A DNA stretch of 64,000 nucleotides from Prosthecochloris ethylica (GCF_015234275.1 NZ_JADGII010000010.1), one strand, 5' to 3'; positions 17,853 through 26,150 are shown, counted from the first letter of the stretch. Notes: generated by a model not told the origin, from the sequence alone. Numbers and translations: made by a program.

Positions 17853-18275
17853 AGAGGGCTCGGCGCATGACGCTTTTCCAGGTATTTTTTACGCCAAACG
17901 GGGAGAAAAAAACCAGAACACTTACGCAGAAAACACAAAAATTCACTATATTTTCACATAAGACATCAAGCAACCACCTACCCCACAACCTCCTGCATGA
18001 TGATTTTTGATCTCTTCACCCCTGCTGACAAACCAATATTGAGAGAATTTTTTTCGTTTGTTCTTCTCTATGCATCAATGGGCTCATTGCTGTTTTTTCT
18101 ACGCAAAAACCGTAAAAAATCTTACGAGAAAAGATCTCTTTCCTGAGAGAAAACCCGGTCATCAGGTGACCGGGACTGCAGCCGGAAAAAAGGACCGGGC
18201 TTGAGCACAACAGTCAAGCACAAAAAAAACAAGACGTTAGCGGAAGAAATGAGTAGGTTGCGGAGGGGTGAAGGG
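17853..18275. other. Intergenic region after the glycosyltransferase remnant
   Basis: AT-rich and A-run-rich. It holds one possible 49-residue membrane microprotein (17997-18146, listed separately) and a perfect 8-bp hairpin cccggtca/tgaccggg at 18154-18174, followed on the minus strand by four T, so a weak terminator downstream of tRNA-Val is possible. Nothing else is supported. Confidence 0.5.
17997..18146 (+). CDS. Possible small membrane protein (49 aa)
   Basis: A short frame from ATG ATG at 17997 encodes a polar start (MMIFDLFTPADKPI), one hydrophobic helix (FFSFVLLYASMGSLLFFL) and a strongly basic tail (RKNRKKSYEKR). The topology would be N-out/C-in by the positive-inside rule. There is no clear ribosome site, and the region lies between a gene remnant and a tRNA, so it may be chance. 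Reported because hydrophobic segment plus basic tail is a protein-like pattern that random AT-rich DNA rarely keeps over 49 codons. Confidence 0.3.
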   Translation: MMIFDLFTPADKPILREFFSFVLLYASMGSLLFFLRKNRKKSYEKRSLS

Positions 18276-18349
18276 TGGGCGGTACAGGAGTCGAACCTGT
18301 GACCTCATGCGTGTGAAGCATGCGCTCTAACCAACTGAGCTAACCGCCC
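18276..18349 (-). tRNA. tRNA-Val (anticodon CAC)
   Basis: Cloverleaf on the minus strand: acceptor gggcggt/accgccc, D arm gctcagttggttagagc, anticodon stem catgc/gcatg with loop ttcacac giving CAC, T arm acaggttcgactcctgt, discriminator A. The 3-prime CCA is not encoded. It reads valine codon GTG. Confidence 0.97.
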
Positions 18350-18430
18350 TGATCGCAATTGCTCGCGAAATTTACAAAAAAATCCTGAAAAACACTTTTT
18401 TTGTCTTCAACCCCCTGAACCACTGTCGCC

Positions 18431-19519
18431 ATGCCTGTCATCACAACATCATGCATTTTACGTTCCCTTTTTTTGAGCTTCTCCTGCGCATCCGCGTTGT
18501 TTCCCATGCATCTGGGTCATGCCGCTTCCGACAGCGCCATTCCCCGGGAAACAGCTGTCATCAACCAGAAAAAGGACTATACCAAAGCACAGAAAGAACT
18601 TCAGAAAGAACAAATCGGCACAGTAGAACCTTCCGAATATTCCGGAGCAACCGCGCTTAAGAAAAATGCGGGTAAAACTGAAGTACTGATGTTAGGAGCA
18701 ACTGCCATCAACAGGATCGCCCGGCAGTTCGGAGAACAACTGAAAAAAGACCTTCCACCGAACTCGACGGTACTGCTTTATCCCTATTCTCAGCTTCCCG
18801 ATTTCACTGAACTCGAAACATTTCAGTCTCTTGTCACCATGATAGAGCAGCAACGGGACAGTGACAAAACAACAGGGCCCATCAGTCCGGAAGTCGTCGG
18901 AGCCGCACTGAATGCAGCAAACAACCTCCTGAGCTTCTTCAAAACGGACTACGAATTTGGCAATTTTCAGCTCAACACTAAAAAACAAGACATGATGATG
19001 CTGCACGCCATCAGCAACGCACTGTTCTGTTCGAACAAGAGTGAACGAACATCCGACATAGCAGTCATGATTCCGCAGGACTACCTGCCGGCAGATGTCG
19101 AAAGCATTGCCGAAGTATCGAGAGATCTCCAGAAACTCCAGGAATGGGCACAGGAACATACATCTGATGACAACCCTGTCAACAAGCTGATCGAGCAACT
19201 CACAACCCGGGCTGAAAACGAACCTGGAACACCGATGCACAGGATCGCCCGGCAGTTGACCCAGCAGAAACTGCTTGACAAAGAAGGAACCTTTCTGGTT
19301 GGTGTCCACGTGTATGAACTTTCCGGCTCATACTACACAAAGAAAAATATTATCTCCTCAATATTCACCACCCCCTTCAAAGTCACCGGAGCGGCTGTCG
19401 CCAGCTATGCTGCCTGGAACGGACAAGACAAAACCATTGCCAGTTCCATGCTTCTGCCATGGCATGAAGGCTACCATGCTGTTTCGGAGATACAGGAACA
19501 CGTCAACACAAGCCGCTGA
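18431..19519 (+). CDS. Exported protein of unknown function
   Basis: A 362-residue protein I do not recognise. It has a signal peptide (residues 1-31, SLFLSFSCASALFPM core, cleavage likely after GHAA), then a charged helical stretch (KKDYTKAQKELQKEQ). Residues 75-110 read LMLGATAINRIARQFGEQL and VLLYPYSQLPDFTEL. A similar phrase, HRIARQLTQQKLL, recurs near 280, so there may be two weakly related halves. A moderately hydrophobic segment near 315-330 (TTPFKVTGAAVASYAAW) could be membrane-associated. It faces the MscS-containing operon convergently with 110 bp between. Location would be periplasm or envelope. Confidence 0.75.
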   Translation: MPVITTSCILRSLFLSFSCASALFPMHLGHAASDSAIPRETAVINQKKDYTKAQKELQKEQIGTVEPSEYSGATALKKNAGKTEVLMLGATAINRIARQFGEQLKKDLPPNSTVLLYPYSQLPDFTELETFQSLVTMIEQQRDSDKTTGPISPEVVGAALNAANNLLSFFKTDYEFGNFQLNTKKQDMMMLHAISNALFCSNKSERTSDIAVMIPQDYLPADVESIAEVSRDLQKLQEWAQEHTSDDNPVNKLIEQLTTRAENEPGTPMHRIARQLTQQKLLDKEGTFLVGVHVYELSGSYYTKKNIISSIFTTPFKVTGAAVASYAAWNGQDKTIASSMLLPWHEGYHAVSEIQEHVNTSR

Positions 19520-19629
19520 ACAGCCGGCATCGAGAGCCCGGCGAGGCTCACATCCATGCGACCAAGGTCCCTGAGCAGGCCCCGCGCTGCTGAAATCGAT
19601 GCTCTGAGTCCATGTGGATTGACAGTTCA

Positions 19630-20475
19630 TTATTTCTCCCGGGCATGGACTGCCGGGTTTGCGGGCTGCGAACCTTCGGCATAGGCTGGTGAGGGAAGAA
19701 ACCTGATCTCCTCATTCCTGAGGGCCTCTTTGCCTCGCAGCGTGAGGTCGGTGATGAACCGGAACTGGTGACGAGGGTCTACCGGGTAGGCCTTGAGGCG
19801 GTAGTGCGTGGCCCACGGTTTTTCCTGAACGATCACGCTGACCGGCTGATCGAACTGCAACCAGGCGCTGGTGTAGGCGACATCGTAGAGAATCTGCTCA
19901 ACCTGCCGCCCGTCGTGGTCTGGATGAAGGTAAAAATCGGCAACGCACTGCAGGTTCCTTCCTCCGTCGTTGGCATTGTAGATCAGCTTGTTCCACACGG
20001 TCAGGTGCGGGATCACCACCACGGTATCATCAGGGGTGACGATCTCTGCACTGCGCATGTTGATGGCACGAACCTCGCCATAGGCGCCCTCGATCTCTAC
20101 CCAGTCCCCCGGCCTGTAGGGGGCTTCGTACAGCGTAATCATGCCAGCGATCAGGCTGCTGATATAATCCTTGAAGGCAAACCCGAGACCGAGGCCGATC
20201 AGCCCCAAGAGAGCAATGAGGTTCTCGATGGTCGGCTCGATCAGCAGATTGAAAATCATCACAGCCGCAGCCACGATCACGAGCAGGCGGAAGACCGGCA
20301 CGAGTGCCAGGACGTTGAAACGCGCACGTCCGGTAATCCTGTTGGCCACCATGGGGAGAAAACGCGCCAGGAGCGCAATGATCCCCCAGGCCCCGAGGAT
20401 AATCAGGACGATCTGTACCAGGGTGACCTGCGATACATTGCGAAAGATTTCCGCCACATTTTCAGAACCGTTCAT
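19630..20475 (-). CDS. MscS-family mechanosensitive channel
   Basis: A 281-residue inner-membrane channel with three N-terminal helices (about residues 14-40, 50-75, 85-105) and the MscS domain. The pore-lining third helix and following beta domain are clear: LIGLGLGFAFKDYISSLIAG, then YRPGDWVEIEGAYGEVRAIN and PHLTVWNKLIYNAN, all family landmarks. It is close in length to E. coli MscS (286). It is the last gene of a five-gene minus-strand operon (18 bp after the preceding gene), so its gating may be tied to the unknown proteins encoded upstream rather than being a stand-alone osmotic valve. Confidence 0.93.
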   Translation of the reverse strand: MNGSENVAEIFRNVSQVTLVQIVLIILGAWGIIALLARFLPMVANRITGRARFNVLALVPVFRLLVIVAAAVMIFNLLIEPTIENLIALLGLIGLGLGFAFKDYISSLIAGMITLYEAPYRPGDWVEIEGAYGEVRAINMRSAEIVTPDDTVVVIPHLTVWNKLIYNANDGGRNLQCVADFYLHPDHDGRQVEQILYDVAYTSAWLQFDQPVSVIVQEKPWATHYRLKAYPVDPRHQFRFITDLTLRGKEALRNEEIRFLPSPAYAEGSQPANPAVHAREK

Positions 20476-20493
20476 GAGCGCCTCCTTTTGCAG

Positions 20494-21723
20494 CTAACAC
20501 TGATCGACAAGAAATCCCCTTGTCTGCAGATGGCTGCGAACAGCAGGGTAGCCGAGAGGGGATACACGCCACCGTCCGCCCTCATCAACCGCCAGGCCTT
20601 CATCCCCCAGCCAGTACAGCAGACCGGCCACCTTCTGCAGGGAAAGTGGCAGCGCCTCAGCAAGCAGTTCGGTGGAGATCCCGTTGTGGACAAGCAGGCC
20701 GTGCAGCACCAGTGTCACATCGATCTCTGCAGAGGACGGCACCGAAGGCAGGCTGAGCTTGTCGAGCGGCCTGACCCAGATCGTGCGATGCAGAGCGCTC
20801 CCCTTTTCGTCATCCTGTTGACTGCCTTCTTCAGGTTCGACCTGCATGCCTGTCTTCCACAACACGCGCGCAATCCCGATATTGCCCCGGCTCCTGCCGG
20901 CCAGCTGCTGCAGGTAACCGCTCTTCTCACTGCCCCCCTCTTCTCCTTCGGGTGAAGGAAGAATATCGTTGCCGTTGTCTGACTGGCGGAACCGGGGCCG
21001 ACGGCGTCTTCCGCTCTCTGCAAGCCGGCGAAACAGCACACTGAACTCTTCGGGACCGAAAGCCTGCAGTACATGGACATGGCCAACCAGTCCCCGGGTG
21101 AAACGGCTGATCAACTCCCAGGACCAGCTGTCGCAACCGATAACCACATGACCGAACGATCCGTTGCGGGCCTCTCCGAGCAGCTGGCGCGCAAGCCAGA
21201 GACCGGCAGGATGGCGGACAAAAGTGGCTTCGAGTGCCGGAAACACCCACCGAGGCTTCTGTTTGCGCAGCTGGTGCAGCCAGGTTTCGTCTTTCTCCAG
21301 CACCCCGAAACGTGACGGAGGTTCGACGACCGGTACCGATCTCAACGATGCGAACGCATTGAGAATCTCCCTCATCCCGCCGTAAGGCGGACCGACCACC
21401 AGCGTCATCGTTGCTGAAGATCGTTCCCGGTCCCGGCTGCGCAGCAGGCCGTCAAGTGCCGAAGCAGCTTCCTTCCAGTCCGGTTCCGGCACCAGGCGCT
21501 GCAGCTCCGCTTCGGAGATATGACCGAGTTCGTCTTCGGTTTTTACGGGTTTTTCCTGCACACGGGGGCGCAGGCGAACGAGCTCGTACAACGCATCGAG
21601 CCTGCCGCGTGCACTCTGCAACACCGGTTTGGACGGAACCTCGAAATCAGATAGCGGCACAAACTGCCATAACGGGGCATCGTCAGGGGAACGAACTGAA
21701 GGTGATTGTCCGGAAGCTGCCAT
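20494..21723 (-). CDS. P-loop-like protein with winged-helix C-terminus, unknown function
   Basis: About 409 residues, unrecognised. Residues ~105-125 read TMTLVVGPPYGGMREILNAF: a strand-loop-helix shaped like a Walker A region but lacking the Gly-Lys-Thr, so nucleotide binding may be lost. A later segment has RHPAGLWLARQLLGEA and VVIGCDSWSWELISRF. The C-terminal ~80 residues (SAEIDVTLVLHGLLVHNGIS, LLAEALPLSLQKVAGLLYWL, VSPLGYPAVRSHLQ) look like a winged helix. I chose the ATG at 21723 because GGAG sits 7 bases upstream; a longer frame from 21837 overlaps the previous stop (ATGA) but adds an arginine/aromatic leader unlike the rest. Confidence 0.7.
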   Translation of the reverse strand: MAASGQSPSVRSPDDAPLWQFVPLSDFEVPSKPVLQSARGRLDALYELVRLRPRVQEKPVKTEDELGHISEAELQRLVPEPDWKEAASALDGLLRSRDRERSSATMTLVVGPPYGGMREILNAFASLRSVPVVEPPSRFGVLEKDETWLHQLRKQKPRWVFPALEATFVRHPAGLWLARQLLGEARNGSFGHVVIGCDSWSWELISRFTRGLVGHVHVLQAFGPEEFSVLFRRLAESGRRRRPRFRQSDNGNDILPSPEGEEGGSEKSGYLQQLAGRSRGNIGIARVLWKTGMQVEPEEGSQQDDEKGSALHRTIWVRPLDKLSLPSVPSSAEIDVTLVLHGLLVHNGISTELLAEALPLSLQKVAGLLYWLGDEGLAVDEGGRWRVSPLGYPAVRSHLQTRGFLVDQC

Positions 21724-21833
21724 GAGCATGCTCCATGAGTAGAGACGTGAACAGAAAACCGGGAAAACAACAAACTCTTGTTTTCTGACAAGATGGTAAA
21801 TCCGCCGTTCAAAAAGAAATCGCGGAACGCATG

Positions 21834-22517
21834 TCAACGGTCGAGCAGCTGCCCGAGCGTCGTCGCGGAAAGATGCCGGTCACTGATAACCGCAACCAGT
21901 GCTCCCAGAAAATCCGTCATTCTCCGCCAGTCCTCCGGTGACAGCTCCGGGGCCAGGCGCAACCCCTGGTGCTCTGGCATGGAGAGAATCGTCACGGCAT
22001 CGAGACGATCAAGCCCGGAGACAGGAAAAACAGGGCAGGCACTCGTCGCCATGAGGGCCTTGCGGTGAAATTCGAGCACCCTGTTGGTGTTCAGATGCTG
22101 TTTGAGTTCCAGTGCTTCATGGTGGGAAAGCGAGGCCAGATCTGCAATGGTACGGATGCCTGATTGAGCCAACAGCCGGCCCCAACGATCACCCACCCCC
22201 TGCAGGGTCGTACAGTGCCAGGCGGCAATACACCCACTTCGTTCCGCACCGATATCCGAGCGGCTGTCCACGGTCGTCAACAGATGGTCAGCCCCGAACG
22301 TCAGCTCGGCCAGCCAGGGAGTCCCGTCGCACAGCGTATAGACACCTTCGCGGCAATTGACCGCTTCCGAACCGCAACAGACCCGAACTCCGGATAACCG
22401 TATCGGAGAAGCTGCCTGGTTTTCAGCAAACAGCTCCTCGACAGCCGCGACCGTTTCAGCGTACAGCTGCCTGGTCATGTCACGAATCGTTCCGGCAACG
22501 CTGGTCTCGTACCCCAT
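21834..22517 (-). CDS. Helix-hairpin-helix-like protein of unknown function
   Basis: A 227-residue protein. Residues 104-145 (TTLQGVGDRWGRLLAQSG, IRTIADLASLSHHEAL) match the helix-hairpin-helix pattern of DUF4332-like and Rad51-N-type modules, where G-V-G starts the hairpin; such modules bind DNA or proteins. The N-terminus (SVAGTIRDMTRQLYAET) is a short amphipathic helix resembling the openings of the two upstream proteins. Four cysteines at about 47, 48, 55 and 63 (VCCGS, NCREG, TLCDG) could bind metal. Start and upstream stop overlap (TGATG). Confidence 0.75.
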   Translation of the reverse strand: MGYETSVAGTIRDMTRQLYAETVAAVEELFAENQAASPIRLSGVRVCCGSEAVNCREGVYTLCDGTPWLAELTFGADHLLTTVDSRSDIGAERSGCIAAWHCTTLQGVGDRWGRLLAQSGIRTIADLASLSHHEALELKQHLNTNRVLEFHRKALMATSACPVFPVSGLDRLDAVTILSMPEHQGLRLAPELSPEDWRRMTDFLGALVAVISDRHLSATTLGQLLDR

Positions 22518-23272
22518 CAGCTGACAGTCCTGAATTTGATTTCAACTTCACCATACAGATCGGCTGACGACGTCTGCGGATCTGTGTCATCCGCCTGTTT
22601 CACCCGGAACTCGACCCCGGGCATCACCAGGTTCGGCCGATTGCGGCTCAGACGGTTGAGAACGGCACTGCGCTTCGTCACGATATTTCCGACGGCTTTC
22701 GTCGATGATGATCCGGCAGATGATGAGGATCCTGTTTCTTCTGCCGATTCATGCTCAGTCACCGAAAAGGAGACTCTCGAGAAAATCTTGCCACTGTCAA
22801 CGACAATTCTCGACACGCCGTTGTTGAGCACCCTGAGCATCAGTTCCTGCTGCTCCTCGATAGAACGGCGGAGCAATGCTTCGCGAACAGCTGCTGCCCC
22901 TGCAGCGGTCAGCACATGGTCGGGAGCCCCCTCTTTTTTTTCGTAATCAGTTCCCGCCCGGAGCTCGATATCGAGCTGGCGCCTGAACGCAGGCCGCTCA
23001 TTGGCCGACTCACCGGCAGGTCTGTACCTCATTGCGGCCTCGACCGGTTCCCCGAAAAGATCGATGCCAGCCTGGTCGACCAGGGCATCGGCCTCTTTGT
23101 CATCGAGATAACGCTCACGGAATTCATCAGGGCTCATAGCTTCAGCTGCCCTCATCTCTGCCTCGCGACGGACCTGCTCCTCATGCGAAGCCGTAATGGC
23201 GTCAAATGTTTCGGATATGAGCCCGGCGACAAATTCCGCCAGGCCCATATCCCTGATTTTTTTCAGGCTCAT
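22517..23272 (-). CDS. Unknown protein, paralogue of the upstream gene
   Basis: A 251-residue protein sharing its plan with the next gene upstream: opening AEFVAGLISETFDAITASH against PEFTAGLINSTFDALVSAN, a charged middle part, a helix ending VLNNGVSRIVVDSGKIFSRV against MVKQGMLRLVIENGTIETRL, and a low-complexity Ser-rich loop (TGSSSSAGSSSTKA) before the final beta strand VEIKFRT. No signal peptide or membrane helix, so probably cytoplasmic or peripheral. I do not recognise the family. Its stop overlaps the start of the following gene, consistent with a complex whose parts are made together. Confidence 0.75.
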   Translation of the reverse strand: MSLKKIRDMGLAEFVAGLISETFDAITASHEEQVRREAEMRAAEAMSPDEFRERYLDDKEADALVDQAGIDLFGEPVEAAMRYRPAGESANERPAFRRQLDIELRAGTDYEKKEGAPDHVLTAAGAAAVREALLRRSIEEQQELMLRVLNNGVSRIVVDSGKIFSRVSFSVTEHESAEETGSSSSAGSSSTKAVGNIVTKRSAVLNRLSRNRPNLVMPGVEFRVKQADDTDPQTSSADLYGEVEIKFRTVS

Positions 23273-23282
23273 AAATTATCGA

Positions 23283-24044
23283 TTAATCTGCAAGAGGAAG
23301 ATAGTCTGTCTTGAAATCCAGGCGCACACCGCCGAAAATATTGTAACGGCTGCCTTCCGAGCCTCCTGATGTAAAATTGGAGGTGTTGACGCGAATCGAT
23401 GTCTTGTTGCTCTTGCCGCTGGAAGGACCAAAAAACAGCGTACCGAACAGCCCTCTCGACTTCCTTGATACTGAATTCGTTTCTGAGCGTGAATACCCTG
23501 TACTTCTTGTGGAATAGTGATCGTATGACCAGGCAGAAAAGTTCAGACGGGTCTCGATGGTTCCGTTCTCGATAACCAGGCGAAGCATTCCCTGCTTGAC
23601 CATCTCGTTGAGAAGCAGGTACTTGTTCACCACGATCTTGTCGGCAACCACGTCGAGAATATCCGAATACTGATCGTCGACAGCGCCGGCGGTAATCGTT
23701 TTGGGCTGTTTTTCCGCTCCTTCAGGCAGCTGAACAGCCTTGTTGAGAGCTTTCGCATCGTCATCACTCAGCTGCATGTTCCGGCCTTTGACCACCTTTG
23801 TCGTATACTCGTCACTGTTGAGAGGAAGTACCCGTTCCAGGAACTGCAGAATTTCTTCACCGGAGACTTCGTCACGGGTATTGTTGATATACTCCGACAA
23901 CGTCTGGCTCAATACGCTCGTCAATTCTGAATACGCCTCCATCTGGCGAATGTTGGCCGATACAAGAGCATCGAACGTGGAATTGATCAGTCCCGCGGTA
24001 AACTCCGGAAACTCGACATCGGTCACTGTTGGGTTGTTGGGCAT
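23283..24044 (-). CDS. Unknown protein, first gene of the MscS-linked operon
   Basis: A 253-residue protein that begins the five-gene operon; AAGGAG lies 9 bases before its ATG. It pairs with the following paralogue (shared AGLI-TFDA opening; shared RLVIENGTIETRLNFSAW-type strand). The C-terminal 70 residues are rich in Ser, Thr, Gly and Asn (STRSTGYSRSETNSVSR, SNFTSGGSEGSRYNIFGG) and end with the strand VRLDFKTDY, suggesting a beta-rich assembly domain. No signal peptide. Function unknown; association with a membrane channel by gene order is the only clue. Confidence 0.75.
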   Translation of the reverse strand: MPNNPTVTDVEFPEFTAGLINSTFDALVSANIRQMEAYSELTSVLSQTLSEYINNTRDEVSGEEILQFLERVLPLNSDEYTTKVVKGRNMQLSDDDAKALNKAVQLPEGAEKQPKTITAGAVDDQYSDILDVVADKIVVNKYLLLNEMVKQGMLRLVIENGTIETRLNFSAWSYDHYSTRSTGYSRSETNSVSRKSRGLFGTLFFGPSSGKSNKTSIRVNTSNFTSGGSEGSRYNIFGGVRLDFKTDYLPLAD

Positions 24045-24174
24045 AAAACATTCTCCTTATGCAATAGGATTGGGGAAGCAGGTCGTTAACTGGTTAAACG
24101 CAAACCGTAAACAAAGTACATATATTTTTTGCGCAAAAAAATATTTTCACGCTGAATTCACAAACGCCGTCACA

Positions 24175-24218
24175 AGCAAAAAACCTCATCTGCCGGGACT
24201 ATAACGGCAGATGAGGTT
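24175..24218 (-). terminator. Rho-independent terminator of the lipoprotein gene
   Basis: Perfect 14-bp stem aacctcatctgccg/cggcagatgaggtt with a 9-base loop. Read on the minus strand it follows the lipoprotein stop by about 25 bases and is followed by six T, so it separates that gene from the five-gene operon downstream. Confidence 0.9.
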
Positions 24219-24242
24219 CATCGGTCCATAACTGTTGCGAGG

Positions 24243-24980
24243 TTACTCTGCGTCCCTGACACACCGGACGGAAAATCCGCACTTCTTGTTGAAGCTGAAA
24301 CGGTAGACACCGGATTCATTGGAGGTCATCCCCCGAAACCAGACACGGCCGTTTTCGGTCTCAGAGGCAGACCAGAACGCTCCGTACTTGCCAAAGAAAC
24401 AGAACGGACCGTCATTGTCACGGTAACCTCCGGCACGGGCAGCAAAACCGGTTTCATTGGTCACCTCTCCTTCAGGATTTTTCCAGAATTCTTCACCCTG
24501 CTCCTTGAGCTTGCCGCCGACATTGGCTTCCGTTCCGCGGAACTCGATATCTTCAGCGGCTTCAGGGTTCATACCAAGATACTCTTCAAGCTGACGCCAG
24601 TCTTCTTCCGTGGGAATCCGCCACCCTTCCGGAGCAAGGCCACGGGGATCGTTGACCGCATACCAGTTATAGAGCTTGCCGTAGATCCGCCCGTTTTCGG
24701 GATCGTTGTCATAGTAGCTCCACGCGCCTGTTTCAAGCGCAATCCATTCGTCAAGTTCCTGTACTTCCGGAATCGGATCACCGTTGCGGTACTGTGTCAC
24801 CTGCAGGTTTTCGGCCATCCAGATCTGGTCGCCGATCTGCACGGTTTTGTACACGTTACCATCGATATCGGTCAGCGGTTCGGTCTCTTTTGGTTGTGAG
24901 CCCTGATTGTTACAACTTGAAAGCAACGGCACGAACAGTGCGCACAAAATGAAAAGCGAGCTCTGAATACGACGTTTCAT
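24243..24980 (-). CDS. FISUMP-domain lipoprotein
   Basis: A 245-residue lipoprotein. The signal peptide ends in the lipobox LLSSC (Cys near residue 22), so the mature protein is lipid-anchored in the envelope. The mature part is a Fibrobacter-succinogenes-major-paralogous (FISUMP) domain: DIDGNVYKTVQIGDQIWMAE, LYNWYAVNDPRGLAPEGW, IPTEEDWRQLEEYLG, FWSASE and the final GFSVRCVRD. These domains are common in Bacteroidetes/Chlorobi secreted proteins; their biochemical role is not established. I chose the ATG at 24980 because it opens the signal peptide; an upstream in-frame start adds a second hydrophobic leader. Confidence 0.88.
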   Translation of the reverse strand: MKRRIQSSLFILCALFVPLLSSCNNQGSQPKETEPLTDIDGNVYKTVQIGDQIWMAENLQVTQYRNGDPIPEVQELDEWIALETGAWSYYDNDPENGRIYGKLYNWYAVNDPRGLAPEGWRIPTEEDWRQLEEYLGMNPEAAEDIEFRGTEANVGGKLKEQGEEFWKNPEGEVTNETGFAARAGGYRDNDGPFCFFGKYGAFWSASETENGRVWFRGMTSNESGVYRFSFNKKCGFSVRCVRDAE

Positions 24981-25063
24981 CACAAAGCGATACGTTTGAG
25001 GTTGGAGAAAACAAAGAGAAAGATACGAAAAAAGGCACGCAAACAGCGACAGGGGAATCACTC

Positions 25064-25531
25064 ATGGCTGTAGAGATCAAGAGCAGCATCACACGTAAGA
25101 TAGAGCTAGGCACAGACTTCGACACCGTGTTCGGTTTACTCGAAGATCCACCGGCAACCGCCCGTTATTTCCCGAAACTGGAAAACATGGAAAAGCTGGG
25201 CGACAACAGCTGGCGCTGGGACATGGAGCGTATCGGCCTGGGCAGCGTCACGTTTCTGAAACTGAGCTTCAACTGCCGCTACCGGATCGAGCGGAACAAG
25301 GGCGTGATCAGCTGGGAACCGCTTGATCGCGACGACCGGGCGACGATCGAAGGCCGACTGACCGTCACGACGACCGACAACGGCTGCCGCCTCGACATTG
25401 AATCGAGCGGAACCGGCCGCCTGAAGCTCCCCGCAGAGCTCGAACCGATCCTTACATCACTGGCAACAATGGTAGCCGAACACCTGGTCGACCGGTTCCT
25501 CCACAACATCCGCGATGCCTTGAACGAGTAA
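25064..25531 (+). CDS. SRPBCC (START-like) superfamily protein
   Basis: A 155-residue protein with the helix-grip fold pattern: an N-terminal strand and helix (DFDTVFGLLEDPPATARYFP), several beta strands (NSWRWDMERIGLG, RLTVTTTDNGCRLDIES) and a long C-terminal helix (LPAELEPILTSLATMVAEHLVDRFL). This fold makes a hydrophobic cavity for lipids, pigments or polyketide-like ligands; in this lineage related proteins may act on membrane lipid or chlorophyll intermediates, but nothing here shows the ligand. It is divergent from the lipoprotein gene with 83 bp between them that must hold both promoters. Confidence 0.75.
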   Translation: MAVEIKSSITRKIELGTDFDTVFGLLEDPPATARYFPKLENMEKLGDNSWRWDMERIGLGSVTFLKLSFNCRYRIERNKGVISWEPLDRDDRATIEGRLTVTTTDNGCRLDIESSGTGRLKLPAELEPILTSLATMVAEHLVDRFLHNIRDALNE

Positions 25532-25539
25532 TGGTGATT

Positions 25540-25567
25540 CCGTTATCCGTTATCCGTTATCCGTTAT
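25540..25567. repeat. Heptanucleotide microsatellite, (ccgttat)4
   Basis: Four exact head-to-tail copies of a 7-base unit followed by a decayed copy. About 70 bp further on, 25636-25647 (gctcgcccctac) equals one arm of the palindromic repeat seen at 32800 and in the right-end array, so this looks like a decayed member of that family. Confidence 0.85.
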
Positions 25568-25658
25568 CCATTAACAGTACACGCAAAATTCAGGGCTGGC
25601 AATCAACGCCAGACTCAGCACGCACCCGCATACCTGCTCGCCCCTACGGAACACAAGC

Positions 25659-25970
25659 TCACCATCCAAGAGCGCGGGTGATTTCGGTCTTGAGGGCCTG
25701 GTAAGGCAATGCGCCTGACGAACGCCACACCACCGAGCCTCCGCTGAACAGCAACAGAGCCGGAATCCCCTGCACCTGGAACCGGGCAGCGACATCCGGC
25801 TGCTTGTCGACATTGATCTTGACTACGGTCAGCCTGCCGCTGAACTCCTCCGCCAACTTCTTGACCGTAGGCGCAATCGATCGGCACGGCCCGCACCAGT
25901 CTGCATAAAAGTCGACAAATACCGGGCTCGAAGCCTGGCTGATCAGTTCGTCAAATGTTTTTTTCGCCAT
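25659..25970 (-). CDS. trxA: Thioredoxin
   Basis: A 103-residue thioredoxin-fold disulfide reductase, cytoplasmic. The active site FYADWCGPCRSIAP (Cys26, Cys29) is the standard WCGPC, with the cis-proline in GIPALLLF near residue 69 and the conserved DKQPDVAARF segment. Length fits TrxA. A variant feature is the C-terminal VVWRSSGALPYQALKTEI instead of the more usual VG-stretch, so it could be a specialised second thioredoxin. It is transcribed alone, divergently from the pterin synthase gene. Confidence 0.93.
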   Translation of the reverse strand: MAKKTFDELISQASSPVFVDFYADWCGPCRSIAPTVKKLAEEFSGRLTVVKINVDKQPDVAARFQVQGIPALLLFSGGSVVWRSSGALPYQALKTEITRALGW

Positions 25971-26150
25971 TGCATCTCCAGAAAAAAAGTGAGCACGTAA
26001 TGTTCGGACTGTTACTTCCCCTGTACAATGATTTCCAGCAAAAAATCATTCCCCCGTTCGCTGAAACTTATTACTTCACCGGTCAGTTACATCAGACGAA
26101 CCTTCGAAGTTCAAACTCAACCACTATATTACCACCGTTCTGTTGCCACT

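Noticed and set aside
18154..18174. Hairpin as a clear terminator
   Set aside because: Stem is perfect but the T run is only four bases on the minus strand and absent on plus, so left as a remark only.
19768..20955. 395-codon frame antisense to the MscS and P-loop-like genes
   Set aside because: Spans two genes on the other strand and reads as Arg/Gln/His-rich shadow sequence.
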